The translations under genes and the position numbers were made by a program. A DNA stretch of 64,000 nt from Catonia carolina (lineage: Eukaryota; Arthropoda; Insecta; Hemiptera; Achilidae): positions 2,728,001-2,792,000 of the forward strand of contig JAQMRL010000022.1 of the NCBI GenBank assembly GCA_035578175.1. Direction: 5' to 3'. Every line of letters starts with the position of its first letter. The first letter of the stretch is position 1. The notes under the pieces were generated by a model. The model ran no database searches and had not been told where the DNA came from. It saw only the letters and a program-made list of their open reading frames with translations. Of this stretch, positions 13,401 through 28,200 are shown piece by piece.

Positions 13401-16400
13401 ACATATGCTTAGCTATTAAGAAGGTTTAAAATAACTGAAAAATATTATCAAATAAGTGTTTATTAATTTTTATAAATTTAGTATTATAATAATATTTTAT
13501 TTATTTATTGTGTACTTGTTCCGCATACAGCGTGCCCTTTACACCTGATGTTTACACCTGTGTTTTAAATATTTGATGATTGACAAAGTTCCTTTAAAAA
13601 TTAAAATATATTTTGTTTTTTAAACATTCATGGGCCCTAATGCCTTTGGCAGTAGGATAGTAGTTAAGTTTGTATTTTAACCAATGAAGCATAAGATGAT
13701 TTATTTTTTGAATAAATTTGATGTCGATTTTCTGTTCACAATAAGTTTATTTGGTTGGGTTTCATGAGATTCTGGCAAGGGCTAATGACCACTGTAATCG
13801 AAATCTGATAAATAAGAAAAAATACAAATATTTTGTTTTTGATGAAAAAAAAACTGGCGAAAGTGAGAGTAGCAGGCGAAAAAGCCTGAAGAAATAATTG
13901 AACTAAGTAACTAACACTGGTAAAAGAAAAATACTTCAGTATATCTGTAAAAATGATATAGAAAATGTTCATTCAACTATGGTGGTCTATTGATATGAAA
14001 TTTGATGTTATAAAAAATTCTAGACAATAAAAAATTTGATCAAATTAGGAGTTAAAAAAAAGTTGGTTAAGTTGTTCTTTAATTCGTCAGTTTCAATAGA
14101 ATTTTATGACATCTTGGAACTTTTAAGAGTAGGCTTCTCTGTTTTGAGTAAAGATTTTTATCTATTAAAGCAGTAAAAAGAAATTGAACTTCAAATCGCT
14201 TAAAAACTTTCATCAGTTCAAAAAAATATAAATATGCTCGTTAGTAAAAATAAGCATTAAAAAAATTGTCCAGGGACATTTTAAAACTGTTTTATTATTT
14301 TTAAAAATATTAACTGCACATATTTTCTGCATTTTTTTTTCGAAGGTTATGAAGTAACAACAGTTAAGGTATTAAAGACCAAATCCCAAAGAATTATAAC
14401 GATAAAGCATTCCAAGTTAATTACTGGACAGGCAAAAGATAATGAAAATAAAAAAGAAAAATAAGAGAATGGATATTTTAAAAATTTGATAAGTTACACT
14501 TATTTAATAATAATTCAGTGAATCCCTTCAATAATAAGCTAAGCACATATATTTATTTAAAGGTGTTGTTAATGTGCTTGAGTTTGGTTAGGTGTTGTGT
14601 CAAGTGGAAATGATAAACAATACAGTCCTGTTCGTGTTGTTATGTTTACCTGATGTATAACCAGCCGCACCCAAAGAACATTTTGATGGGGCTGAAAAAC
14701 CACAACGATAATCTTCAGGTTTAGCAAGTCATATTGGTGGAAAAGGGGTGGAGTGGAGGGAGTGCATCACACGTGCTATAAACACACATCTTTTCCAAGG
14801 AGATATAGAGAACAAGATAGGTAGATTATAGGAAAGTCAATATATAGAATTCAGAATAGCATACAGCACATAAACAGTGTGGAAATTTACCAAAATAATA
14901 TAGACTTAAAATAATAAATAACAACATATAATTATATGGCAATAAAGAAAAGTAAAAGGAAAACAATAATACATAATATTATTATTAAATAAAATTAACA
15001 AAAATATAATTACTAAAAAATTCACTCAAGTAACTCTTAAGGTGCGCATAAAAAGTCATAATAAATTAATAAATTAATAAATTACTATTAATAATTTGCA
15101 TCGTAGCATACCAATCAAAATTCCTTACATTAAGAGCATGAAAGTTAAATTTTTAATCTTACGGAAATTTAGTAATAATGAGCAATCTCTTCAGTGGTAG
15201 GACACTATTCTAAGCCTTATTATAGATTTCTTATTATAATTTAAGAAAGATTAATCTATTTTGGTAAATCAAAACTGAAATTTTAATCTCTGAATGAATT
15301 TTCAAAACTAAATTTATTGTCTTTTCTATAGTCGCTTCAAAAAAAAACATTTTGAACATATTTTTGAAATCATTCTTTTCAAAATACAACAAAAAAATTG
15401 TGTAATTTACACTAGGATGATCAATTATTGAAAGATAAGAAATTTTAGGGTTAAAAATGCTTCTAAATTATAGAAAGTGAGGAGTAGATTGTTTAATAAT
15501 TTTTTCTAATTTGTTTACTATTATCAAATTTATACAAAAAAAACAAAAAAAAAAAAACAGGATAAATACATTAAAATAAGTTGAAAAAGTAGGTAGCTAA
15601 GCTTTGTCTATAACGTTTTTGAATATTTAATTGTAGACCAAATAAAAAAATAAAATTGCAAAAAATTGCGCTATATCTTCATATAACATGTGAAGCGCAA
15701 AATCATGTTTTGAGATTTTCAAGGAAAAATTTGTAGGTAAAATGCAGGAAATAATTAATTTAAGAATTATTTTTACACCTATAAATTTGTTACTTAATCA
15801 TAAGAAATAAATTAAAAATTTAAGACTGAAACAATTGATTTTTAGAAAAATAAATCTTGTTATGTATAAAATAAATTAAGGAAGTTAATAAATATTTTTA
15901 CAAACTATGGTTTTTCCTATTTTTATTTTAAGTTGCATCAACATCTTGGTTATTAGCAACTATATTGGGTTGAGGAATGATGGGTTTGATCTTGTAATAA
16001 TCTTCCAAATCCTGGCCAGGGATCGAACCCGGACCCTCCAGATTGCAGTGTAGCATGCTAATCACTGGGCCACAGAGATGATCATGTTTTGAAATGCATA
16101 AAATCACTCAAATCTGCAATGCCTTCAAGCACTATACACAGCATTAGATACTTTGGGGTGAAATAATGTTGGGTAAGTCTGGGACAACTGCAACGTTTCA
16201 TTAACATAAAATTAATATGAAATCTCCTTTGGAAATAGTGCAGTAATCAGGAAGTGAAAGTTCGAAAACCTTATTTCAAGACATCATAATTTTACTGGTG
16301 ATATACATCAATACTGAACACAATTACAATGTTTCAGTTTGCTTTAAGAGGTATTAAATGCTTACCACAAAATTTTATAGATTTACATTTTCTACTATCT

Positions 16401-19176
16401 ATACTACAATTATTATTAAGTAACATTTGTTTGTTTGTACGAGGTAATCTCAGAAACTACCCAACTGACTTCAAAAATTCTTTCAATTTTGGAAAGCTTT
16501 CAAGCAAGGAGTTGCTAGTCTCTAATAAATGCTAAGTTTACAGGATAAATAAAAGTCAATTATATGAATAATAATTTTAAAAATAAAATTATAAAACTCA
16601 CTTTCATGAGATGTTACTCATAGCTGGTAGCAATTTTTTCTAAAGAAAATATTATTTTTGAGAGATCAAGCCCACTTAGCTTTCATAAGAAAGAAAAAGG
16701 CTTGCCTTTGACCTTTCGGATAAACCAATGATATCTGTATCTACTCTTAAGAGAATCGAATGACACTATTTTTGTTTCCGAATTCCAACTTTGATTTCTT
16801 GACTTCTGGTTTTGAACCACTTCCGGTCATAATCAGAACTTCAAACCCAATCCAGGCCCACCAACTTTTTGTGTAGATTACGTATCCAAAAACCGTTTGT
16901 TGCTATCTTTTGTAGTTTCTGACATCTGGATGTAATGGACAGATGGACATTAGAAAATAATGACAATTTAAAAAAAATACCCCCAATTATAATAGAGCTA
17001 CAAATTCATTCAAATTAATAGTATATTGTCTTTTTAAATTTTATTTAGTCACATCTAAGAGTTTAGCGATTACCACTACTTTTTTCTAGGTATATCATTT
17101 TGTTTTGAATTTGAACTTCATTATTTCAGGTACAATGCAAATTATTAATACTAATTAAAATCGTTTATAACTGAATTTGATGTGCTTAAATATTTCAAAC
17201 ATCATCAAAACATTTCATTTAACTTATTAAAAAAAATATAGTAAATTTTATTTGCCAAATAATTTTAATTACCAGTGAAATAAATGCTACACACACATAA
17301 CATGTGCTAAGAAGATTAAAAAATCTCAATCATCCATTCACACAATAAAATTTCAAGCTACAAAAATTAAGTACAATTAGTAAAATATTTTTACTAGATA
17401 AACATTACAAAAGTCAACTATAATGATAATCAAATATTATGTCAAACACCTAAATGTAAACAAATCACAATAATATAACCAGTTTTATTTTTTATTTTAA
17501 AAACATCTTTTTTAAAAATTTAAATATATTTTTTAAATTTCTAATGTGTGTACGTTGCAATCTGTTTAATTTAGAACAATAAGTAACCCCCATGACCCAA
17601 TGAGATGAGGATGATATGTATGACGTGTAAATGAGGTGTTGTCTTGTACAGAGTCGGCCGACCATCCCTGCGAGAATGGTTAATTGAACCCGATCATCAA
17701 AGTACAATGGTAACCACTGTCTAGTACCCATTAAAATCCGTATTAAATTAATTACCATTATTGGGATCTGAACCGCAGAACCTTCGTCTCCGAAAATCAT
17801 ATGTTAAACAGCTGATTCGCGGCGACGACTTCACCACTATACCAACAGCTAGTACAATGTTAGAAGGAAAATAACTTTATAAAAATATTTGTTTCTTTAT
17901 TGGAGTTACCAGGGCTATATCTGCAATAATTCTAGTAATCAAAATTGAAATATATATTTATATTATTGTATAAAAATTGTGTAATCTTTTTTGGATTCCA
18001 TACTGTTCTTGACTATGAAAAATACGTCTTAGTTATGTTTAGGGCTGCTATTTGTTTTTATTGAAGTAGAATGAAATAATTAAAGAAAGCATAAAATACT
18101 CTTTTTTGGTATTTAAAAAAATCGGAGTGAATAAATAAACTGTAAATCGTTGCCTCCATGTCTCAGTGGTTAGAGTGTTAGACTATGCTGCACAGAGCAA
18201 AGTGGAAAATACTGGGTTTAATTCCTGGCTAGGGTCTGGAATTATTACACTTTAGAACCTACCGATTATATACCCTAACCCATAGTAGTCACTGATAACA
18301 AAACGAATTGATGGAATTTTTAATAAACCGAAATAAATGTAAAAATCTGGTGTGAAACACTCACACAACTTTCTCTTGCCAATGCAAATATTTAACAATA
18401 TAACCTAACATTAGTAATAAAACATTAGAAATAAACATAAAACTAACCTCTAAAAATATAACCTTATTTTAAACATGACTGAAAGACGAAAAATGAAAAT
18501 CGAACTCAGTTCGGCTTAAAAATACGGAAAATCATTCTTTCACACTAAACTAGGCTCTGTAGACAAAAATGCTTTAAATAAAAGTTGTAGATCTTTTAAT
18601 TTCCTATAAAATTAATTCTATACACTTTTGTCGTAAAATGCACACTAACGCCGAAATCTTAAAAAAATAGATTTTTCACACGTTTTCGTGAGAAAAAAAA
18701 CAGAAAATCGCTAATTACTGCTAAACTAAGCATTATACAAAAAAATATTTAAAATAAGAGTTGTAGGTTTTTAAATTCTCTACAACTTTTATTCGATAAG
18801 TTTTTGCGCTAAAATTTATAATGAAGCCGTAATCTTAAAAAAACAACGTTTTTACGTGAAAACAGCCTCACCGAGAATTTCAGCAAACATGACGCCTACC
18901 CTATCTTGTGGAGCATAAAAAAATGAGTAAACCAGACGATTTAAAAAAAATCGTAGGACCAGTTTTTGAGAAAATCGCAAAAAAGTGAAAAATTATACGA
19001 ATAAACTACTACTTCCGGTTGACCGATTTTGATGAAAATGTTCGTGTCGGGTCCGGTAGTGGTATGTAACTTAAGTTTCAAGTTTCAAGTTCGTACGATG
19101 TTTCCGTTCTTGAGAGACACACACACACACACACATACACACACACACGCACACACACACACACACGCGCGCGCGC

Positions 19177-19252
<76 letters not shown>

Positions 19253-22200
19253 ACACACAGACCAATCGCGTTTTTTGGGTTCAGGGGGTCTGAAAACGTA
19301 TAGATCCGGTGAAAACTCGATTTCGAAAAATCGACATGAAAACAATACAATTACTTTAGGTTAAAAATAACCTTGAACAGAGATATACTTAATTTTAATT
19401 TTACGCAAATTTTATAATGGCATCAAAAGATTTTACCTAACAAGACTTGTTAAATATAATTTTAATTTCTTGTGTAGGCCTACTATTTCTGTTAAAGTTT
19501 ATTTTATATTAAAAAATCTGGTGTGAAACACTCACACAACTTTCTCTTGCCAATGCAAATAATTAACATTATAATGCAACATTGAATGACGCAAAATGAC
19601 AATCGAACTCAGTTTGGCTTAAAAATACGGAAAATCACGCTTTCACGCTAAACTAGGCTCTGTAGAGAAAAATGCTCTAAACAAAAGTTGTAGATCTTTT
19701 AATTTTCTATAACTTTTATTATATACACTTTTGTCGTATAATGCATACTAAGACCGAAATGTTAAAAAAATCGATTTTTCTCACGTTTTCGTGAGAAAAA
19801 AAACAGAAAATCGCAAATTACCGCTAAACTAAGCGTTATACAAAAAAATGTTTGAAACAAAAGTTGTAGGTTTTTAAATTCTCTACAACTTTTATTATAT
19901 AAGTTTTTGCGCTAAAATTTATATTAAAGCCGTAATCTTAAAAAAACAACGTTTTTACGTGAAAACAGCCTCACCGAGAATTTCAGCAAACATGGCGCCT
20001 ACCCTATCTTGTAGAGAATAAAAAATTGAGTAAAATAGGCGATTTTAAAAAAAATCGTAGGACCAGTTTTTGAGAAAATCGCAAAAAACTGAAAAATTAT
20101 ACGAATAAACTACTACTTCCGGTTGACCGATTTTGATGAAAATGTTCGTGTCGCGTCCGGTAGTGGTATGTAACTTAAGTTTCAAGTTTCAAGTTCGTAC
20201 GATGTTCCGTTCTTGAGATATTCTGTTCACACACAGACACACAGACACACAGACACACACACAGATACACAGACACACACACACAGACCAATCGCTAAAA
20301 ACATGTTTTTTGGGTTCAGGGGGTCTGAAAACGTATAGATCCGGTGAAAACTCGATTTCGAAAAATCGACATGAAAACAATACTTTCCTTCCTATATATT
20401 CATATAGGCAAGAGAAAGTAAAAACGGTGGGTTTGAATGAGTAATAGTTTTTCTAGACTCTTGCCAGAATCAGACCTGGGACCTTCCACATTACAGCGTA
20501 GCACGCTAACCAATGGACGAAAGAAACGATCTGTCTAGACTACTATTTATTACACTCTGTAGCTGCATTAAATTTAATTGATTTCTAGTTAATTTACTCC
20601 TTCAATAGATTTGAATATAACTGTCTTAAAAGGATCACTTTGACAAAATAATTTTTTCCATTAAATACAGCAGCGTTTAATATTGCCCTCACAATTTTAA
20701 TGACTTTGTTTAACTGCAAATTAAGTATTATTATGGACTTTACATCTAAGTATGAAATTTATTTAATTTATATAATAGAGTGTTGTTCTAAATAAATATA
20801 ACGAAAATTTTCTAATAAGAGAAGTTGTTGCATACCTATGAAATTCAATTTTAACTGCAGAAATTTTATAAAGTTGAGAAATTTTTAGTTTTAAAATAAT
20901 AATGAATAAATATCCTGATTATTATATACTGTTAGTATTTGTTAATGTCCTGTCAGTCTTAATGATCCATTTTTTTTGTGATTTCCATAACATATAAAAA
21001 ATTATAAAACAAATTTGAGTCATAAAAATATTAGAGTTCTTCACAATATTTATTTAGTAGCAATATAAAGTAATAGGTAATTTGTACAAAATATTTTCAT
21101 CTAATAATTCTGTATTTTCTTCTAATTTTAATATAATTAAAATTTATTGTATTTTGAAAACTATAAATTAGTTTTATTTTTATTAAAATACTTACTTTGA
21201 CAAAGACGTTGTTGTTAAATCCCCAACGAGACGTTCAGCAGTCGGCCGAAATGGTGGATAAGGGTGCAACAATGGTAAAGGATCTTCAACGCCAGGAATT
21301 GGCTCAGATTCGTCTAAAACAGAAATATATTTAATTATTGTTTTCATTAAAGATAATAAGCCTATGCCAGTTTTGTAAATTTTTGTTAAAGTATCTGTAC
21401 TAATGCTTTGATTCATAATCTGTAAACCTTACTGAAAATGTAAATAAATAAATAAACTTTATTACGTTGTAGGCCTACGATAAATTTGCCCTGACACACA
21501 GTTTACAATAATAATGGAGTATCGTTTTATTGTTTTTGATCATTTCTTAAAAAAAATATATATTTATATAAATGTACCTGTGTATGTATTGTCTTAATTA
21601 TAAATTAATTCCTTTATAGTCAACTTTTTTAACCAGAGAAATTATTATATAAATGACAATAGTAGTCAATAGCCAAATTTCACGATACTGCACAAATACA
21701 CGTTTTGATAGCAATATATTGAACAGTATCTTGTCAAAAGTGAAGATTACTGTTATGAATGCTAACCTCCGATAGAAGGCATCCAAAGAACTACAGTATC
21801 TTTTAATATTCGACATTATGTACTCTCCTGGGGGTTTCATTTGAGTTGTGGTTGTTCAGAAAAATAGCCGGTTTCAATTCAGCTCACTCACATCCCAGCC
21901 CACCGTCTAACTTATACAGTAACTTTCTAGATACTATACTAGGAAGTTTGGGATGTACTTGTCGACATATTAACGCAGACTTCAAGAACAAAGTCCTTTT
22001 TCTTCCCATCTTCAATCCTTGTCCAACGTAGACCTACGTTCACTACGCTGCCGCGTAAAACTCTAATGTATCATTGGCAATGCAAACAAGAAGGTTTTTA
22101 ATCTCGAAACCTACGTTGGTATGTCTACTATATTATAGTACGTTTACTGCAATTTTAAACAGTACTCGTATAAATCTGGTATTTTGGCCCTGCTTGCTGA

Positions 22201-25200
22201 CTTTATCACCTACAAAAACCATTTTTGTCAAACAAAATGTGTCTTTAGTAGCTCAAATGTAATTAACTTCAATACTTAAAAATCATAAACAAAATTATTC
22301 ACGTTGGTATTCAACAATAAAATAAGTAATTATATCAAATGCAAGCTAGGATTTGTGACTTTATTTTTTGTCTATTACTTCATACTTTTCCCTTAATCTT
22401 ATTTTTTGATTCACCTAAAACTCGTTTTTCATTAGTTATATTCTGTTTAACTTGTATTTTGGTAATTCCAGCTGAAAAGTAGATTGGTATACATTTTTAT
22501 AGCCTAAATCCGGCTTGTACACAGCTAACCTACAGTTCAGCCAACCTTAGTTTGCTCCTACTGTCAACAAACCTAAGCCAGCTACTACAGGGTGCATGCT
22601 AGGGTCCACGACTTTACGGATGTCGGATTCTTATTGTTATAACTATGTTTCAAATTAGAAGTACTTAAAGTACTTAAAACATCAGTCATGATACGATGTA
22701 GGCCTAACAATTTCATTTATAAAAATACTTTTAAAAGTATTTTGTATTTAAATACTTTTGAAAGTATTTTGTTGTTAAGTAGTTTGTTGTAAGTAGTTTG
22801 TTACTTTTTAATCAGCGTGTACACATTTTTGTATAATGCGCATGCTCAGTGACGTCATTATTTGCTTACAGTAGGAGCAAACTAAGAAAGGCTGGACTTT
22901 ATTTACAATTAAAATAAGATTCTTAAGCCAGTATTATTTTTAAAAACAGTAAGCATAATACTATAAATTTTGGTTATGTATTTAAAATGATGAATGAAGT
23001 AGTTTTTTTTTGTAATATACTTGTATAGTTTCAGTGAGTTATGTCCAAATTACAAGCCTTTTTAATATAATATGAACTTTTAAAAACATGGACACCTCTA
23101 AGAACCTATTAAGTAATACTGAACATAAAGAAGAAAAGTACATATCTTGCAGCCAAGCTTACAAACCTCCCAAAGTTTTGTAAACATTTCATAAAATTTA
23201 GATTCTAAAACTAAACATGTTTAACTAAATCAGAAATGTTAAACCACTCTTAAAGATAATAAACACAAAATTATATTACGAATGGTCAACTCTTATTACT
23301 CAATAAACTTAACCATATCAGTTAAACAGACCATCAGTATCATGTCTTCATTCTCTCCTTTTCACAACCTCATTCACCTCGTCCAATAATTGAAAAACGT
23401 TGCGACTGACAAAATTTACAAAAGTGAGGTTTCAGTGGAATACGTTCTATAAATCCTCTATTTGATCCTTAATAGTGAATTCTAATAGGTAGAATTTTAA
23501 CTAAAATGTAGGAAATTCTTGAATAAAATCGTCATACAGTGAAAAATCGTTATACAGCTAAGAATCAGATGGTATCTTTCACTTTCTGTAAAAATTTGTT
23601 TTTGTTACTTGCAATGTTTTTCCGTTGACCCATTCAATTTTAAAACGACAGCTACGTCTTTCTCAGTATAATGAAAAGTTGTACATTGCCAGGACCCAAG
23701 AAGAAACCCTTCATCACTTACAACAAAACGATCACACGGAAGCAACGCTGCTGAGTGCTGTCTTCTTCAAGATATATTCCAAAATTGTTAAAAAATTTAC
23801 TGAAAGTTTTTGTTAAACTGTTGGTAAATAATTTTTAACTGTTAAAAAAAACTAAATATGTTTATGCAGGAATATTAATTTTGGTAATTTGTATTTAAAT
23901 TACAGACCTATAATTACTTTTATTGTAAAATAAAACAGAAATCACATAAAACAGTTTAATAAAATATTATACATGCAAGAATTGATTGAAGCTATTATAC
24001 ATATGGACATGAGTAATATCTATAAAATGCATTAATATTAAGTTATAACATTTACACTTACAAGGGCAAGTTATTCCAGTAGAACAAACTTGTGTATGCT
24101 TTGGTTCAGTTTCAGGGTTGCAAGATGTCATCCCCAATTTGTCATGGCGAGAGATACGACATGTGACATTACGATTCTGAACTCCATCGCCACATGACAC
24201 AGAGCACTGTTTAAAGAAGAAAATGTAAATTAGTTATACAATATACATAACACAAGTATTATTATAAATTGTGAATGTACATATACGTATGTATGTATGT
24301 ATGTTCGTATGAGTTCAGAACTGTAAAGTGTACAATTGGTATAAGTTAAGTGCTATTGATTAACTTGGTTTATAATAATGTCAACGTTTCATACAGTTAC
24401 TTGAATTGTGTAAATCCAGATTCACGTGTTTGCTTAACTGGTTATAATTTAAACATAAATTTATAAATATGCAACTGAATATATTATTAATATATTTGAC
24501 ATTCCTCAGCATATATTACAATCACAGTTTCGTGGTTATTCGATGTACAGAATACATGAATGTGTAAGATTATAATATTTCATATTTTTTTTATAAATTA
24601 GCGCGCTAAGAGCTGTAATATATGTGACTTCAACCTACAGTGAAAAAATTCTCTGAATATGAACAGACAAAAATCCCAGGTTTGAAAGTTAAATAGTCTA
24701 CCATGGTTTCAAACGGAATAAAAATAATATTGGATTAGTTTTTAATATAAGACATAGACGCATTTTTGAAAACGTTGCATCAACATTTTGGTTTTTATGA
24801 ACAAAATAACTTAAACTTAAAATACGATGAGAATGAAACTGTGGAGATGATATGAAAATTTTACGTAGTAGGCCTACTCTTGGCAAGGTAACTTGCGACA
24901 CTTTAATCTCCTAATTAGGGGTTAATTCAGTTTAAGTGTTGTTGTTTAGGTCAACAGCCGAAAAGCTGGTTTGAGAGGTTTTACTAAGTAAAGCGAGGAG
25001 TGAGGTGGTTTACAATTGGCTTTCTCACTGAGTACAAAGTAGCCTATGCTTATCAATAGGCCAGGCTCTCTGAAAAGCATCTACTATGACAAATCTACAT
25101 CTACAAATGACACCTTCACTTCATTCACCACAGGGTCTGGCTGTATAATGAAATTCATTACTATCAGAGGAGATAACTCTGACTAGTGTCTTTTATACCT

Positions 25201-28200
25201 CTACCTCTCCGTTATATAATTGGCAGACCACATGATAAGAAATAGAACTATTTTTTGTAGCGCTGGAACTAGCAGATCGAGTGCAAATAATTTAACACTC
25301 CACCTGCCGGTTATGGGCGTTCAGTTTAAGTAATTACCCTATAAAGTGCTTAAAGAACAGAATATTTTAGATAACCTATTCATAGTACAATTTGAGATTT
25401 GTTTTGGAATATAATATTAAGTGGTGCGGATTCTATAAAGGTAGGCTTAAGTCTATCTAAAGGCATTGAAGTCAAGAATTCTGTTATTGATGGGTTTTAA
25501 GAAAACTAAAACAGATAAATTATTTTGTCGAAGTAGGCCATCAAAAAAAAAAAAAAAAAAAATACGATAAATAAATCTTTTATTTGTCAGTGACCCAATA
25601 TGAGAATAAACATTGACAATACAAAAATAAAAAAACTAATTTGAAGATGGCCGAGAAAAAGTTGTTTTTACCTACATAAATACAATTACTCTACATGTTC
25701 ATTTCAGTATTTTTATTAACCGAAAGATAAGCATCATATATTGTATAGATTGAAGAATTTGACTAACCTTAAAAAGTTAATTTAGGAATGTATCCTACCA
25801 GGAAAAACATTATCAATAGCATTAATATGCAATATGTGTTAATACTCATGGTATCAGATATTTAAATTATGTTAATTAACTGAGATTACCTCTGACCACT
25901 CTCCCGCAACCCAAGTTGGAGGACATGGTAATGGGTTACAAGGTTCCAGCAAGCGTGGTTTGTGTCCTTTACACATGTGATCTGGTACCTAAAACACAAA
26001 TAAATACAATCAATCAGAATCAATAAAAATATAAAAGAAAATACTTATACTTTTTTCTCAACAGAAGTATAATAAAGTTGTTTTTATTTGCTAAAAGAAA
26101 TTTCTCTTTTGATAACAATACAAATACGACATTTCTTAAAAAAATATGATAAATTTTGAAGACCCAACCAATAGCGACTGCTGCCTATTAAAATTTTTGC
26201 ATAAGTTAACTAGGTAATGTTATAGTCGATGCACCAGAGAAGGCCGAGACGTGTCCCACCGCAAACCCATAGCCAATCCGAAACAGCCGTTCATAGACAA
26301 CGTCCTACAGGGTGGGGCCATCTTCCGCCATACATGACGGAATCTCTTAAGATACCCCCTCCGGATTTATGATTAAGCCGGATTTATAATCATACAATAA
26401 GTTCCAATAATGACAAGGTTAATTATTGTAAACTTATTTTATTATTGTAAACCCACTTGTGGGTTATATAAAAAAAATAGACGTTGTAGAAAACTCACTT
26501 GAAGGCAAACGGACTTTAAAATAGCAAGCTCAAAGAAACAGGTATTTTACACTACGATGAATGTAAATGAATATTTAATAAACGAGTTGAAAAACTCAAT
26601 AATTTAGTATGATTGAAGTGAGAGAGTCAACAAAAAGTCTTGTATCGAGTGGCATTGGATGTGAACCCTTTCTGTTACTTACAATACCTGGCAAATGTAA
26701 AATAAATATCAATTGTTCGCATGAAAGAAATAGAATACCTGAATACAATGGTGTAGAATTTTTAATTCTAATGTCACATACAGAATGCTTAAAGATGGGT
26801 CAAAATATGTCACTAGAATTTAGCATACCTATGTTAAGGTGAGACGGTATGTTGGTTTTAACTTTTTATGTTTTTCAATAGTTCATATCTAGATCTACCT
26901 CAAAAACATTAAATTACGTCAAAAATTATTTTAATGAAAAAAATTCAGTTTTTAGCAGGTTTACCCAGAAAAATTATGTCACCAAAACGTATATTTTTCA
27001 TAGGTAATTTTATACTGATCGTTTTAGAGCAAACGGAATTTTAGGTTTTAAAACTATCTGCACTACTGATTTAATATTCTCGGCTGTTGGTTCAGCTTAC
27101 TAATCAACTGTTGACGGGGAATTTACTTGGCTGTGTACATTTTGTTGTTGATTTGTTCCTTTTGTTTTTTGCCTGTTCCCGTAAATTAAAATTTTCAACA
27201 TTTAGGTACATTTTTCTCGGAAACCATTTAACCAACCTGGCTGATATTTTTACCAGTTATTCATCCTGTAGTACATGCATTTATGTACCGGCATTTTATG
27301 ACTTTCTCAGATGCTCCATAAATAAGTAACAAAAAATAAGTAATATGCAAAAATCTAGAGAAAAATTTGTAAAAAAATTATGTTATTCGTTATTCTGTTT
27401 TATCTTTATGGTTCAACAGATTAAATTGCAGCAGGTAAAGAAACCCGATTACTATACGTGTGTAAAGTTTTATTTCTCCATCTTTTACCAATCCTGTGAA
27501 AAATGTACTGTCGCCGACCGGGGCCGACGACACGTGGCGAAACCTTGCTTATGAGTTTGGCGGCCCTGGAAAGGGCCGTTTAATAGTGTCGGTGGCCCTG
27601 AAACGGGCCGGGTATGTTTTGTGGTTGGTTCTGAAAATGGCCGTTTAAGGTGGTCGGAAGCGGCTAGCCGGCGTATTGAAAGCGGAGCCCGAAGAGTGAC
27701 TGCTCGGCTACCAGGTTCAGGGCTAGCCTTCCCTCCGCGGCAGTTGGGTCCCCACTGCAGCGTGACAGTGGTGGCCCCCAGAGCCCCGCAGTGTCGGGTC
27801 TGCGTAGGCCGTCTGCCGATAGCGCGGCCGAGGCGGTTCTCTCCGGGTCGGCGATGGCTGACCGGTGCGGAAATGTGCGTCCGCCATCGGTAGCGTAGAC
27901 CAGAGATCTCTGAAAGATCTCTCAGAGATCTCTTAGAAAGATCTCTTAGCGTAGACCAGAGAGCTCTTCTTCTTGCTTGTTCTTCGTTCCGAAGTTTGAT
28001 GTTCAATGCGACTCGCGGTTCAGTGCGGTTGCTTAAATACCCATCCGGCTAGTCCACTTCATAGTGGAGGGGGGCACTGCTGGCTGCGCTTCCTGCGGCA
28101 GGTAGGTTCTGGGACCTTCTGCAAGCGCTGATAATGGTAATAGTGTTTAAGTTAATTACATTAACTGGAAGATCCCGGGTTTGAATTTATACAGGATCTG

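Larger units (their letters stand above)
7246..21195 (-). other. Intron between exons F and G (13.9 kb)
   Basis: From 7246 to 15900 it is almost featureless AT-rich DNA, apart from a small hairpin at 12527-12571 and an unexplained open segment near 14650. From 15920 on it is packed with repeats: SINEs at 15921, 17545, 18149 and 20430, an interspersed repeat at 16590, and the tandem CA-bearing repeat pair at 18343-20424. Confidence 0.75.

Noticed and set aside
19029..19364. Overlapping frames of 64-111 codons with His-Thr or Cys-Val runs
   Set aside because: They are translations of the CA microsatellite and have no conserved sequence.
26609..26842. A 77-codon plus-strand frame
   Set aside because: No recognisable domain, no repeat support and composition like surrounding intron; most likely chance.
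27485..28006. A 173-codon minus-strand frame, the longest in the window
   Set aside because: It lies in the GC-rich LTR-like sequence, where stops are rare. The related copy at 43301 does not keep the frame.
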